A stretch of 64,000 bases of DNA from Desulfosporosinus shakirovi (GCF_020595055.1 NZ_JAJDOO010000025.1:1-64000), one strand, 5' to 3'; positions 8,081 through 16,782 are shown, counted from the stretch's first letter. Translations and numbers: made by a program. Notes: generated by a model from the letters alone, not told the origin.

Positions 8081-9262
8081 TTATTTTAGTTCTTCAATCA
8101 ACGCCTTAAATCCGGGCAGTGCTTTCACGATTGTTTCATAAGCAACACAATAGGCAATTCGGACATAACCGGGGCATCCAAATGCAGACCCAGGAACTAT
8201 GAGAATATTTTTCTTATTAGCCAAACTGCAGAATTCGGCATCGTTTTCAATGGGGGATTTGACAAACATGTAAAAAGCACCCTCGGGTTTAATACATTGG
8301 TAGCCATAGGATAAGAGCTCTTTATAAAGAAGTTCCCGATTCCTATTATAAGCCTCAAGATCCACCTTTGCATCCAAGCATTTTACAATGACACGCTGGA
8401 ATAACGCCGGTGCATTAACAAAACCTAAAATGCGATTTGCAATATTGGCTGCAGAAATAATATTTTCAAAATCGGCAGCTTGATCTGAAATCATAAGATA
8501 ACCTATTCTTTCGCCAGGAAGTGAAAGGGATTTGCTGTACGAGTACCCGACGATGGTATTTGCATAATATTTTGATAGGTAAGGCACCTCAGCCTGATCA
8601 TAAGCAAGCTCTCTATACGGTTCATCAGCAATCAGATATATATCTGTGCCAAATTCCTTTTGCTTCTCTCTCAGTATTTCAGAAAGCTTGATTATAGTTT
8701 CTTCCGAATAGATAACCCCTGTTGGATTATTAGGAGAATTGATGATAACCGCTTTGGTTCTAGGGGTGATTTTATCCTTGAATTCTTTAAGATTTGGTTG
8801 AAAATCGATGGTATTAGGAGACACTGCAATTAATTCACCCTCGAAGTTTTTGACGTAGTTTCTGTACTCTCCGAAAAAAGGTGCAAAAGTAATTACCTCA
8901 TCCTTTGGATTAAGTAAGGTTTTTAAAATAACATTTAACCCGCCTGCTGCGCCGACGGTCATAAGAATACTGTTGTGGGTAATTGTGGTACCAAATTTAT
9001 CATTGATAGATTTAGCAATCGCTGCCCTAACTTCTTCATACCCTGAATTATTCATATACCCATGAATACCTATATCGTTATCATTTACAATCTCTAAAAT
9101 TGCCTTCTTCACTTCTTCAGGCGGTTCAACATTGGGGTTTCCGAGGCTAAAATCGAAAACATTTTCCGCACCGTAGATTCCTGCTAACCTTTTACCCTCC
9201 TCAAACATGGCCCGAATTACAGAACTGTTTTTTACCTGCTCATGCATTTTTTCTGAAATCAT
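8081..9262 (-). CDS. PLP-dependent class I/II aminotransferase
   Basis: The 393-residue product is a fold-type I aminotransferase. It shows FDFSLGNPNVEPP near the N-terminus, INSPNNPTGVIYS, the DEPYRELAYD segment with the PLP-pyridine Asp, the Schiff-base Lys in YSYSKSLSLPGERIGY, and a C-terminal region with RIAY. This matches the aspartate/aromatic-type subgroup; substrate choice is not certain. I start at the ATG at 9262 because GAAAGG lies 9 bp upstream. An in-frame TTG eight codons earlier lacks a ribosome binding site. It is monocistronic with its own terminator. Confidence 0.85.
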   Translation of the reverse strand: MISEKMHEQVKNSSVIRAMFEEGKRLAGIYGAENVFDFSLGNPNVEPPEEVKKAILEIVNDNDIGIHGYMNNSGYEEVRAAIAKSINDKFGTTITHNSILMTVGAAGGLNVILKTLLNPKDEVITFAPFFGEYRNYVKNFEGELIAVSPNTIDFQPNLKEFKDKITPRTKAVIINSPNNPTGVIYSEETIIKLSEILREKQKEFGTDIYLIADEPYRELAYDQAEVPYLSKYYANTIVGYSYSKSLSLPGERIGYLMISDQAADFENIISAANIANRILGFVNAPALFQRVIVKCLDAKVDLEAYNRNRELLYKELLSYGYQCIKPEGAFYMFVKSPIENDAEFCSLANKKNILIVPGSAFGCPGYVRIAYCVAYETIVKALPGFKALIEELK

Positions 9263-9386
9263 ACCGCTCAAACCTTTCTTCTTCAACTAATATTAGAAAT
9301 TGGGAGAAGTCGTATATTTAAATTGTGAAATTAGTTCCCTTCAAGATTTCGATAAAAAATCTGATAATCCTGCCAGCACTATATTA

Positions 9387-9986
9387 TTAGTGCTTTTTAT
9401 GTTTCAAGCCGTGATAATAATATAAAATCGCTGTACAAAAAGCCGCTGTAATTTTTACAAGAAGATCCGTTGAAGTGTCTTCAAGTCCACCCTTTACCAT
9501 GTTCGTCTTAAATAAGTAATCCCCTATAAACTCAAACATTTCCCATAGGGTGCCTAGGGCAATTGCAACGCTAAAAGCAAGTATTACTGCAAATAGCCTG
9601 AATCGTTGCTCCGTAATTTCTTGTCTCTTTTGGAAAATTCCTTTTATTAAATAAAGTGCTATGACAACAGCATAGCTCCCAAATATTGCATGGAGAAATA
9701 AATCCCACCACCAAAATATTACATAGAAATTCTTGATTTCCCCCAAGAATTGTGTAAAAAAGATAAATACTAGTGCTATTGTTTGAAAGCCAGAAGGTAG
9801 AAGTATATTTCTTTGATTAGCAATGCGGGTAACTATAAAAGGACCAATAAGACAAACGACAGCGAGCATCGCCAAACTCAAGTTCTTCCATTGTCTAAAC
9901 GCAATATCTACAATAGCCGTATATATAAGAATTATCTCAAAAAACAATGCCACTCCAAGTGACAGCTTACTGCTTTGATTATTCAT
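9387..9986 (-). CDS. DUF2238/YjdF-like integral membrane protein
   Basis: A 199-residue protein with about six predicted transmembrane segments. The features FWWWDLFLHAIFGSY, LGTLWEMFEFIGDYLF and the following DTSTDLLVK resemble the YjdF/DUF2238 family of inner-membrane proteins: a Trp-rich segment with an Asp-His pair, then WExxE and D-x-x-D motifs. The polar residues within membrane segments suggest ion or lipid contacts, but no function is established. The C-terminus is His/Lys-rich (HGLKHKKH). It stands between the GlmL-like and aminotransferase genes on the same strand, with gaps of 51 and about 125 bp. Confidence 0.65.
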   Translation of the reverse strand: MNNQSSKLSLGVALFFEIILIYTAIVDIAFRQWKNLSLAMLAVVCLIGPFIVTRIANQRNILLPSGFQTIALVFIFFTQFLGEIKNFYVIFWWWDLFLHAIFGSYAVVIALYLIKGIFQKRQEITEQRFRLFAVILAFSVAIALGTLWEMFEFIGDYLFKTNMVKGGLEDTSTDLLVKITAAFCTAILYYYHGLKHKKH

Positions 9987-10037
9987 TAGAGCAAGACTCC
10001 TTCCGAATGGAATCTCTGGGGAGGCCCTTATCCTGAT

Positions 10038-10910
10038 CTAATTTTCTACTCCAAATGATTCACGCATTAATTGCCAAGCCGCTTTTCGATAGGTGGCTGT
10101 TAAAATTCCTAAGGATGACATAATACTATCTTTATCTAATAAAATTGCGTTTTTTTCTTCTGCAAACAGTGTACCCGCCCTACCCATAATACTCTCCCGC
10201 AAAATTTCAAGGCCATTAGGTAACTGAGTTAGTGCCACACCTGTTCCAACAATCCACCGGACATTACTTAAATCTCTCTCCTCACAATTGCCCCAGACAC
10301 CACAATGTCGTTTTAGCGCAATTGTTATTGCTGCAGCAGTTATCTCAGAGCTAAAGACTATCTGTTCAGGTGTTTCTGGTCTGGATGAAATAAGTTTTTC
10401 CCATTCTTCTCCATGATGCTCTACGATTCTATTTTCACCTATCAGCTTTACCAAGGGTAAAGGATCAATAAGAACACCCAAATCCTCTTCAACCCTTCGT
10501 TGAGGCCCTAGTCCAGAAGTTAGCAAATACAAATTTGTCGCTATCGCGCCAACATCAAGTACCAGGACTTCTCCTACTTCCTCATAGATCAGTTTAGCAG
10601 CTTTCATAATAGCTTCAGTAGCCGGCAAAATCCCGCCCGTGAGAACAATTGGTCCATTCGCTTTCATAGTGTGAATTGTCGGCACTGAACTTACAGCATA
10701 AAAAGGTATATCCCCTAAACAACCAACAGGTCCGATATCTTTCTCTAAGTCAGTAACAGCAAATTGTAACCCAGTTCGATAATCCCCATCGTATTCAGTC
10801 GTCAGAGAGATCCCTTGCCCTAGTAAAAGTGGATTTTCCGTGTCTAAATTGGCAAATGCTTTCACAACTATTGTATCATTACCAATTTCGGCGACTAATA
10901 CCTTTTGCAT
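10038..10910 (-). CDS. GlmL/MutL-like ASKHA-fold protein, short form
   Basis: The 290-residue product resembles the glutamate mutase L (GlmL/MutL) family. The phosphate-1-like start VLVAEIGNDTIVVKAFAN, the GDYRTGLQFAV segment, VLTGGILPATEAIMKAAKLIYEE and the LVLDVGAIATNLY turn in place of the family's DVGGATTD all fit. WIVGTGVALTQLPNG marks the later adenosine-binding region. Typical GlmL proteins are about 460 residues, so this is a compact or divergent form, and the DVGA turn lacks the acidic Asp. The start follows GAGGAGAG by 6 bp. No glutamate mutase subunit lies nearby. I treat the function as unknown. Confidence 0.6.
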   Translation of the reverse strand: MQKVLVAEIGNDTIVVKAFANLDTENPLLLGQGISLTTEYDGDYRTGLQFAVTDLEKDIGPVGCLGDIPFYAVSSVPTIHTMKANGPIVLTGGILPATEAIMKAAKLIYEEVGEVLVLDVGAIATNLYLLTSGLGPQRRVEEDLGVLIDPLPLVKLIGENRIVEHHGEEWEKLISSRPETPEQIVFSSEITAAAITIALKRHCGVWGNCEERDLSNVRWIVGTGVALTQLPNGLEILRESIMGRAGTLFAEEKNAILLDKDSIMSSLGILTATYRKAAWQLMRESFGVEN

Positions 10911-11122
10911 ACTCTCTCTCCTCACTTTGGCAACTTATTGTTATCATTATCGTACCCTAAAAAAGAAAAAGTACCCGAAACGGTTATTAAACCTGGAAAT
11001 ATAGATAAGGTCATTTATGGAAGTTCAACCAACAACTTGTACTATATTTTTAGGTAGTCAGCATGTATACTTCACTGTACGAGGCCTTAAAGATAGTAAG
11101 CAACAGGAAAGGGGTAGTACTA

Positions 11123-11821
11123 GTGAAAAAAAGTATTTTATTAATGACATTAGTTATAATAGCTATTATCGCCTCAGCTTCCGTAACCCAAGCTGCAACA
11201 TTAAAGGCAGGCTCAACAGGTTCAGAAATCATTATGTTGCAATCAGAGCTCCAAACCTTAAATTACGATGTTGGTCCGGTGGACGGAATTTTCGGAAGTA
11301 AAACCAGAGCCGCTGTTCAGGCATTTCAACGTGACAATAATTTATTAGTGGATGGAATTGTCGGTCCACAAACACAAGAAGCCTTGAAAAAAGTAACTAT
11401 TTCTAATTCAGACATTTCAAATGCAAGTATTTTAAAAGCAAATACTTCGCCTCAGGAAAAAACTGACCAAATAATAAGTACAGCCAAAAGTTTCTTAGGC
11501 GTTCCCTACAAATGGGGAGGCACCACTCCTTCAGGCTTCGACTGCTCTGGCTTTACCCGTTATGTTTTTGCCAGCCAAAATATTTCTTTGCCGCGTGTCA
11601 GCATTGATCAATATGGAGTAGGAACCCCAGTAGCCTTTAACAATCTTATTCCAGGTGACTTGGTTTTCTTTAACCTTGTCTCAGGAAAGCAAGTAAGTCA
11701 TGTAGGCATCTATATTGGAGATAATCAATTTATCAGTGCAACCAGCAGTAAGGGAATTGCTATTTATAGCTTTACTCCCTATTGGGCAAATGCCTATGTG
11801 GGAGCGAAACGTATCTATTAA
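11123..11821 (+). CDS. Secreted NlpC/P60 peptidoglycan endopeptidase with PG-binding domain
   Basis: The 232-residue product starts at a GTG preceded by AAAGGGG 8 bp upstream; upstream in-frame codons lack a site. A signal peptide (KKSILLMTLVIIAII, cleavage near TQAA) is followed by a PG_binding_1 domain (SEIIMLQSELQTLNYD, VDGIFGSKTRAAVQAFQ). A short linker leads to an NlpC/P60 domain with the catalytic Cys in FDCSGFTRYVF and His in SHVGIYIGDNQF. It should cleave stem peptides of cell-wall peptidoglycan outside the cell. Similar enzymes act in growth or germination. It is monocistronic with a terminator after it. Confidence 0.92.
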   Translation: MKKSILLMTLVIIAIIASASVTQAATLKAGSTGSEIIMLQSELQTLNYDVGPVDGIFGSKTRAAVQAFQRDNNLLVDGIVGPQTQEALKKVTISNSDISNASILKANTSPQEKTDQIISTAKSFLGVPYKWGGTTPSGFDCSGFTRYVFASQNISLPRVSIDQYGVGTPVAFNNLIPGDLVFFNLVSGKQVSHVGIYIGDNQFISATSSKGIAIYSFTPYWANAYVGAKRIY

Positions 11822-11926
11822 ACATTCCTCAAATATTTAAAAGCTGTGTAAAGAATTAATTTGCTAATCCAGCTTAATAAGGCAATCTTGTTTCGATGAA
11901 AGTTAAAATTTTCACCAAATAACATC

Positions 11927-11953
11927 AACGGCCACGCATACGCGTGGCCGTTT
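11927..11953. terminator. Terminator between the NlpC/P60 and GIY-YIG-like genes
   Basis: A GC-rich 9-bp perfect stem (CGGCCACGC and its complement) with a 4-nt loop, flanked by AA on the left and TTT on the right. It sits between convergent genes and can serve both. Confidence 0.75.
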
Positions 11954-11959
11954 CCGATT

Positions 11960-12310
11960 TCATTTCATATAAAACTTAACTTCTTGTTTCGCCATTTTTT
12001 CTTCCCAATCCATTTGTAACAATGCTAAATCATCTTTATAATCGGTTTTTGTCTCATCCTTGTCGTATTCAAGATTCTCTAACACCTCGATTGTGAAACT
12101 CTCTTCCCCATATTCTTTCCATTCCTTCTGTAACTCTCGGTTAGGATAAGCACCCAATTCCAATTTGAACTTGATGCTGTTTAGGGTCGCTCTCAAATTT
12201 TGTGTTCCTTCAATTAGACATTTATTATTGTGCTTAGACCGGATAATCAAAACTCCCATATCCGGTTTCATTTGTAGATATTGTTGTTTCAACTCTTTCT
12301 TTCTGTCCAT
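11960..12310 (-). CDS. GIY-YIG-like small protein
   Basis: A 116-residue soluble protein. The segment MGVLIIRSKHNNKCLIEGTQNL, with Ile-Arg in place of the usual Gly-Ile-Tyr, and KELQKEWKEYGEESFTIEVLENL (here NRELQ) resemble short GIY-YIG nuclease-fold proteins of clostridia. In these the first beta-strand and the Arg/Glu region are recognisable but the classic catalytic Tyr pair is altered. Activity is therefore doubtful. The C-terminal half is acidic and helical. It starts 4 bp after the DUF6530 stop and is probably co-transcribed with it from the strong promoter upstream. Confidence 0.6.
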   Translation of the reverse strand: MDRKKELKQQYLQMKPDMGVLIIRSKHNNKCLIEGTQNLRATLNSIKFKLELGAYPNRELQKEWKEYGEESFTIEVLENLEYDKDETKTDYKDDLALLQMDWEEKMAKQEVKFYMK

Positions 12311-12314
12311 TAGT

Positions 12315-12794
12315 TTAATATCCCATCTCCTTAAGAATCCTGCTTAGAGTACTCAACCGTTCCCCCATCAACTCGTCATCAATACTGAGCGCCTGGCTAA
12401 ATAACTTTATGTCTTCATTAATTTTTTCATTATCCGTACATACTGCTACTGTCATAGCATCCCCTTGTAAGCCCACCCTGTCTATGACAGGATTGTCAGT
12501 ATCGTATAATTTTTCATATCGATAAGCCTCTCTGAAATGCAGTTTTGCTCTGCATATTAAAATTGCAAGATCAAGGACACGATGAAGGGGTAGTTCCTCA
12601 GACTGTCTTGACCATTTTTCTCCCGTATATCTCCATACTTTAGCGGATACATCTACCTTACCTCGATCATTCCACTGGGCTAAACCTAATGAAAGACCTT
12701 TTGCATCTGAATTATAGGCATATCTGCCATCAACATTTTCATAATTCTCCGAAATAATAACTGGTTTATGCTTTAAAGTGGTCGGTATTTTCAT
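12315..12794 (-). CDS. DUF6530-like protein
   Basis: A 159-residue cytosolic protein starting at the ATG 8 bp after TTGGAGGT. Conserved-looking stretches are KHKPVIISENYENVDGRYA, GLSLGLAQWNDRGKVDVSAK, WSRQSEELPLHRVLDLAIL and a C-terminal helix ending LSRILKEMGY. I recall this as a short family of unknown function, now called DUF6530, often next to GIY-YIG-like genes. No catalytic residues can be named. It is the first gene of a two-gene unit, driven by a near-consensus promoter with a perfect palindrome near the transcription start, which suggests repression by a dimeric regulator. Confidence 0.55.
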   Translation of the reverse strand: MKIPTTLKHKPVIISENYENVDGRYAYNSDAKGLSLGLAQWNDRGKVDVSAKVWRYTGEKWSRQSEELPLHRVLDLAILICRAKLHFREAYRYEKLYDTDNPVIDRVGLQGDAMTVAVCTDNEKINEDIKLFSQALSIDDELMGERLSTLSRILKEMGY

Positions 12795-12824
12795 TATCTC
12801 AACCTCCAAAATTTTGATCAACCT

Positions 12825-12845
12825 TAGTAATTTAGTAAATTACTA
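12825..12845. promoter_or_regulatory. Perfect 21-bp palindrome, likely operator
   Basis: TAGTAATTTA-G-TAAATTACTA is a perfect 10-bp inverted repeat with a 1-nt centre. It lies between the promoter and the ribosome binding site of the DUF6530 gene, about 14 bp downstream of the -10 box. Its AT-rich symmetric form suits a MarR/TetR/GntR-type dimer. No candidate regulator is adjacent. Confidence 0.55.
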
Positions 12846-12858
12846 ATTCACTGTACTT

Positions 12859-12887
12859 AGTATAGACTTTCTGACACGTAAAGTCAA
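12859..12887 (-). promoter_or_regulatory. SigmaA-type promoter for the DUF6530 operon
   Basis: On the minus strand TTGACT (12887-12882) and TATACT (12864-12859) are separated by exactly 17 bp, one mismatch each from consensus. It points at the DUF6530 gene 65 bp downstream. Confidence 0.7.
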
Positions 12888-12894
12888 ACAACGT

Positions 12895-12921
12895 AAAAGA
12901 CCGCCACGGATAGTGACGGTC
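12895..12921 (-). terminator. CCGCCAC-type terminator hairpin
   Basis: A 9-bp stem with one G:U wobble, loop TATCC, then TTTT on the minus strand. It belongs to a family of four similar GACCG/GGCCGCCA-stem hairpins in this window. It lies just upstream of the DUF6530 promoter, insulating it from the lipoprotein side. Confidence 0.6.
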
Positions 12922-13212
12922 CCTAAAAGTTACATCCAATACTGGTACAGACGCGACGATTCAAATATTAGAGGGTCCGGTCAAGGCGGTTACCAAAACG
13001 TTTAATTCGCCAAGATCAAAGAGGCATTTGGACAGTAGTTGGCTATGCCCCCAGGTAACCCTGCTCGAATAAAGGCTTGTTTCAAGGCAGAAAAAGGGAT
13101 TCCCAGAAGTGTATTCCGAGAACCCCTTTTTCATATTCTCCGTAATAACCAAGCCCATAATGCTTGCTTTCTAAGTATTATGGGCTTGGTTTCCGGTTAT
13201 TCAATCACTATA
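12922..13212. other. Intergenic stretch with two hairpins, no gene
   Basis: No credible coding region is seen on either strand. Two inverted repeats are present: 13091-13131 (11-bp stem, one mismatch, A5 and T5 outer ends) and 13149-13189 (13-bp perfect stem). The second lies 24 bp past the stop of the minus-strand lipoprotein gene and could end its transcript, though the T-run is poor. Confidence 0.5.
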
Positions 13213-14076
13213 CTAATCTAAAAAGTTGCTCTTTGTTAATCGAATCATTTCTACTTTGGAATCTGCTTTCACATCCTGGTTTAACAGCGCATTATCATCT
13301 TTGTCTAAGTCAAAAATAATTAACTGCCCATCTCCCAGATCGTAAAAACCTTCAAGTCTACCTTCCCCGTGCCTACTTTCTAACTTTTTATAATTCGAAC
13401 CATAGTTATCAAACACGTCTTTGGCCATATCTCCTATTTTACTTCCCCTATTTGTCGGAAATTGTGCCGAGGTGGTCTCAATTTCAAGAACCTGTCCGGA
13501 GTCCTTTCCTACAATAACGGTAACTCCTTTATCATAGGTTCTCTTATTCCAAGACTCTGGAAAATGACCTGGCTCTTCGTGGTACTCCTCCTTAAAGACA
13601 CTTCCTAATATCTCATTAACCTGACTTTGACTGTCACCAAGTCGGATCTGTCCAATGCTCGGGCGCATATCAGTATCAGCCTGTTCATCTTTCAGGATTG
13701 TAATCTCATCAGCTGTTGCCTGAACCGGATATGACTCAGCAACTGGCCCTATGAACCTCACTTCCACTTTTAGGTTTTCCTGCAAAACATCAAAATTGGA
13801 ATTCACAATATTGTCCGCAGATTTTTCATTGATCTTAGTCTTTCGGGTTACTTTGATTGAAGCCTGGTCATAAGGCTTAGAGCCTTTTTTCCCTTCGACT
13901 ACAATAGTTCCAAGAATCTCCCCTGATTGGTTCTTAGTCAACTTGATGACGGTACCAACAATATCTGTTTTATTCACACCTTGTAAATCCCCAGGATTTT
14001 GGGAGTTAGCTGAACCGCATCCAGAAAGCATAAATATCCCAACTAAGGAAATAGCAATTAATTTAATTAGTTTCAT
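13213..14076 (-). CDS. Lipoprotein of unknown function
   Basis: The 287-residue product has a lipoprotein signal peptide with lipobox LSGC (Cys near residue 20), so it should be anchored on the outer face of the membrane. Residues ~35-130 (DIVGTVIKLTKNQSGEILG, TKIN, ATADEITIL) look like a small beta-barrel of the DUF3221 type. Residues ~140-285 (IRLGDSQSQVNEILG and GSKIGDMAKDVFDNYG) look like two repeats of a beta-lactamase-inhibitor-like fold. A good GAGGGAG site precedes the ATG. It follows the YjgB-like lipoprotein gene by 21 bp on the same strand, so both are probably co-expressed. Confidence 0.6.
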   Translation of the reverse strand: MKLIKLIAISLVGIFMLSGCGSANSQNPGDLQGVNKTDIVGTVIKLTKNQSGEILGTIVVEGKKGSKPYDQASIKVTRKTKINEKSADNIVNSNFDVLQENLKVEVRFIGPVAESYPVQATADEITILKDEQADTDMRPSIGQIRLGDSQSQVNEILGSVFKEEYHEEPGHFPESWNKRTYDKGVTVIVGKDSGQVLEIETTSAQFPTNRGSKIGDMAKDVFDNYGSNYKKLESRHGEGRLEGFYDLGDGQLIIFDLDKDDNALLNQDVKADSKVEMIRLTKSNFLD

Positions 14077-14097
14077 AATTTCTCCCTCTGCAATTAG

Positions 14098-14739
14098 TTA
14101 CCACTGTCGCCCCGGATCATCAGCCATACTGTTAACGGTACCTGCAGGATGAAGCACAAGATAATGATCCATCACAGGATCAGAATTGCTAGCAGTCGTC
14201 AGTGGGAATACAAACTCTATCTTAAATTCCGGCCCAGCTGTATAGCCGATGATTTCTTCTCCATTAACTTTCACGTCATAAGCTGGAGTTCCATATACTT
14301 CTTTAGTTTTCTCAAGAGAAAGCTGCTGCAGCTGTTTATCGAAGGAGCGAACCTCAAAAATCCGGGAACCTTTGTTAAAACCAAAAACCACTGCATGTTT
14401 TGAATAGGTAGCATAAGTACCTTTGGCAGCAGCGACCCAATCGGTTTTATCAGGTTCCCCCCATTGACTCTTTACATCTTCTATTACGGTTGCCTTCACT
14501 GGAAAAGTACTGTTAATGACTTTCCCTTGCTCCGCTAATTGCTTCATATTCAATAATAACTCTCTCATGGCATCTGAGGTTTGAGGTGCAGTTGAGAATG
14601 GAGGGGTTTGAGCAGCAGAATCTGGTTGAATCGGCGGTTTTTCACTCTGCGAATTTGCTGGGGAGCATCCTATAAGAAGGGACAAAGAGAGTGCCACCAC
14701 TATCCATTTCAAAGTCTTCAATTTAGCCGGTTTGTTCAT
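14098..14739 (-). CDS. YjgB-family (DUF4309) lipoprotein
   Basis: A 213-residue exported protein with lipobox LLIGC, Cys near residue 25. A Pro/Ser/Gln-rich linker follows, then a ~145-residue domain with TVIEDVKSQWGEPDKTDWV, KGTYATYSKHAVVFGFNKG and IGYTAGPEFKIEFVFP, which matches the DUF4309/YjgB family of Gram-positive surface lipoproteins. Relatives have a beta-lactamase-inhibitor-like fold; their ligand is unknown. AAGGAGAA lies 12 bp before the ATG. It is upstream gene of a lipoprotein pair. Confidence 0.7.
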   Translation of the reverse strand: MNKPAKLKTLKWIVVALSLSLLIGCSPANSQSEKPPIQPDSAAQTPPFSTAPQTSDAMRELLLNMKQLAEQGKVINSTFPVKATVIEDVKSQWGEPDKTDWVAAAKGTYATYSKHAVVFGFNKGSRIFEVRSFDKQLQQLSLEKTKEVYGTPAYDVKVNGEEIIGYTAGPEFKIEFVFPLTTASNSDPVMDHYLVLHPAGTVNSMADDPGRQW

Positions 14740-14810
14740 GTTGCTAATTCATTCTCCTTCTAAAAATTAGAGTGAAGGTATATCACCTCCCTTTTATGAA
14801 CAGACGTGAT

Positions 14811-14978
14811 TCATTGGGTAATTCTGACGCATGAGAAGCCAAAGGATAACAATACACCCAACGCCATCCTGCTATCCGAAGCTTTTAAGACGTGATAACC
14901 TTTATGTTTAAGATAAATATCAATTAAATCTCTGATCTCTTTTTCATCATCGACCACAAGTATGGTTCCTTTAGCCAT
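14811..14978 (-). pseudogene. Truncated response regulator, receiver N-terminus only
   Basis: From an ATG at 14978 the minus strand encodes MAKGTILVVDDEKEIRDLI, then YLKHKGYHVLKASDS, which is the start of a VanR/PhoB-type receiver domain with its acidic DD pair. After about 40 codons the sequence departs from the family and stops at 14811. The phospho-acceptor Asp strand, the rest of the receiver and the winged-helix DNA-binding domain are missing. It overlaps the 3' end of the PAP2 gene by 55 bp in another frame. I infer a deletion of the distal gene, and perhaps a downstream kinase gene. Confidence 0.7.
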
Positions 14979-15592
14979 GCACGTAATCCCTCTATGTTTA
15001 CGTGAAAAACCAGGTCAAAAATCAAGCCGCCTAATATTATTGAAGATAAAAGATCTAAGATAACATGTTGCTTAATAAATTGGGTCGCCAAAATAATTAA
15101 GATAGCGGTGATATATACTACAGTTACATTTAAATAATTTTTAGCAGGATACTTGTTAATCGCTTTAATCATTAAAAAGCTCAAAAGAACATGAATACTT
15201 GGAAAGGCGTTAAAGGGCTGGTCATTATTATAAACAAACGCAATCAGCATAGTCAAAAAGTCATTACCCACAATATCGAGCCTTGGAACATTTGTTTGAA
15301 AAAAGAAATAAATCCCGTAAGATATCAACAATCCAAGATTAATAGACAACAACGTCCGGTAATAGATTTTTTTATCTTTAAAGCAAAAGAAAGTTAACGT
15401 TCCAAATATGAAGAAATACCATGATAAATAGGGCAAAATAAAAATTTTTAGAAATGGAACACCTTGGTCTAAGTCGGTAACTAAGCTATGGGTACCCCGG
15501 TTAGCATTATTGAGCATAACATAAATAATATTCGAAATCGGAATTGACAACATTAAACATAGAGGCATGAGATTTTTAATGATCTTTTGCAT
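14924..15592 (-). CDS. PAP2-superfamily membrane phosphatase/phosphotransferase
   Basis: A 222-residue polytopic membrane protein with about six hydrophobic segments. The catalytic motifs of the PAP2 family are visible: FPSIHVLLSF (motif with the acid-base His) near residue 129 and TQFIKQHVILDLL (R/K-x5-H-x3-D type, nucleophilic His) near residue 168. The spacing and DIVGNDFLT region resemble the Aur1/inositolphosphotransferase-like branch. It may dephosphorylate or transfer lipid phosphates at the outer face of the membrane. AAAGGAAG precedes the ATG. The last ~18 codons read out of frame through the start of the response-regulator remnant, so the native C-terminus may differ. Confidence 0.8.
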   Translation of the reverse strand: MQKIIKNLMPLCLMLSIPISNIIYVMLNNANRGTHSLVTDLDQGVPFLKIFILPYLSWYFFIFGTLTFFCFKDKKIYYRTLLSINLGLLISYGIYFFFQTNVPRLDIVGNDFLTMLIAFVYNNDQPFNAFPSIHVLLSFLMIKAINKYPAKNYLNVTVVYITAILIILATQFIKQHVILDLLSSIILGGLIFDLVFHVNIEGLRAWLKEPYLWSMMKKRSEI

Positions 15593-15631
15593 CTCTTTAA
15601 TCTTCCTTTCGACTGATAACTCTATTCAAAA

Positions 15632-16782
15632 TCAACCGGTTTTTTTCTTATTTCTTGGATTCCTCATTAATTCAAGCATATTATTCACAGTCTGTTCTGC
15701 GGAGTGACCGAGTAAAGCGTATGACGCTTTCTCCCGCATTTCCTCAATCTCCTGTGGATAACTCAAGAAGCGACTAAGTAATCCTTCCAATTCCTCTTCT
15801 GTACCTGCAATCTGTCCCGCACCAATGCGTTTCACGAAATTTGCATTTTCTTCTTCTTGACCTGGTATGGGCTGATAAATCACAATCGGTAAGTGCTTCG
15901 TGAGCGCCTCAGTAACCGTTAAACCTCCTGCCTTGGTTATGATCAGATCGGTTACTGACATTAGTTCTTCCATGTTATCTGCGTATCCTAACCGTACCAT
16001 GGGATTACGAGCCTTTGCAGCCACTTCATGCAAAGAGTTATACAATTTTTTATTATTTCCACAAACAATAATTGACTGTACCGAGACCTCTGAATCTGCA
16101 AGCTTTTTGCAAATTCTTTTTGTACTTTCCAAACTTCCGTGCGCTCCCATTACCAGAAAGGTAGGCAGATCTTGTTTGATACCCAGTTTGAAGCTTATTA
16201 ACTCTCGATCTATCTTCTTCTCAAATTTCGGACTAATTGGGATTCCTGTCACGTGTAATCCTTTGCGAGAGGATTCCCTCTGTCACTAACATTTCCTTAA
16301 CTTCTTCACAAGCCGCTATATAGCAATCCACACCCGGATGCACCCAATGACTGTGAACAGTGTAATACGTAATTACTGTAATCACCGGAGCCTGGAGAAT
16401 ATGTTCTAGCCTCAGCTGAGCTAGAATCGAAGAAACTGTAGGATAAGTGCACACAATAAAATCCGGTTAAATTCCTGAATATATTTGAGGAAATCAGATC
16501 GACCTAATTGGTTCAAAAAACACTGAATCCTTGAATTAGGACTTAGCTTCGATGTTCGATAATAAAATTTCCCCCAAAGCTTTGGTGAATGTTTGATCAA
16601 CTCAAAGTAGAGTTTTTTTACCACGCTATTAAATCGCTTACTTAAAAAATCACCAAAATCTAAATGAGTCACAATTGCCGAAGGTTCCTTGATAAATGCA
16701 GTCCCTCAATAACTGCTTCAGCCGCCCGCATATGTCCGTTTCCAAATGCTGCAGAAAATACGAGAATCCTTAACTGCTTCAA
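15632..16782 (-). pseudogene. MGDG-synthase/UgtP-like glycosyltransferase, three frameshifts
   Basis: Starting at a TTG (16782) after AAAGGGG, the pieces read KQLRILVFSAAFGNGHMRAA, then THLDFGDFLSKRF and FYYRTSKLSPNSRIQ, then CTYPTVSSILAQLRLEHI, YTVHSHWVHPGVDCYI, and finally TGIPISPKFEKKIDREL through LIITKAGGLTVTEAL. Together they form a GT28-type diacylglycerol glucosyltransferase (N-terminal MGDG-synthase domain plus UDP-sugar-binding C-terminal domain with the KxGGxTxxE motif). The frame breaks near 16715, 16466 and 16257, each by one base. A functional copy would glycosylate lipid at the membrane's inner face. It heads a decaying unit with PAP2 and the response-regulator fragment. Confidence 0.85.

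Noticed and set aside
9375-9394. AGCACTA/TAGTGCT hairpin at the end of the DUF2238 gene
   Set aside because: Seven base pairs and no T-run on the minus strand; too weak to call a terminator.
12961-13158. 65-codon minus-strand open frame
   Set aside because: No ribosome binding site, covers a hairpin region, and shows no recognisable protein features.
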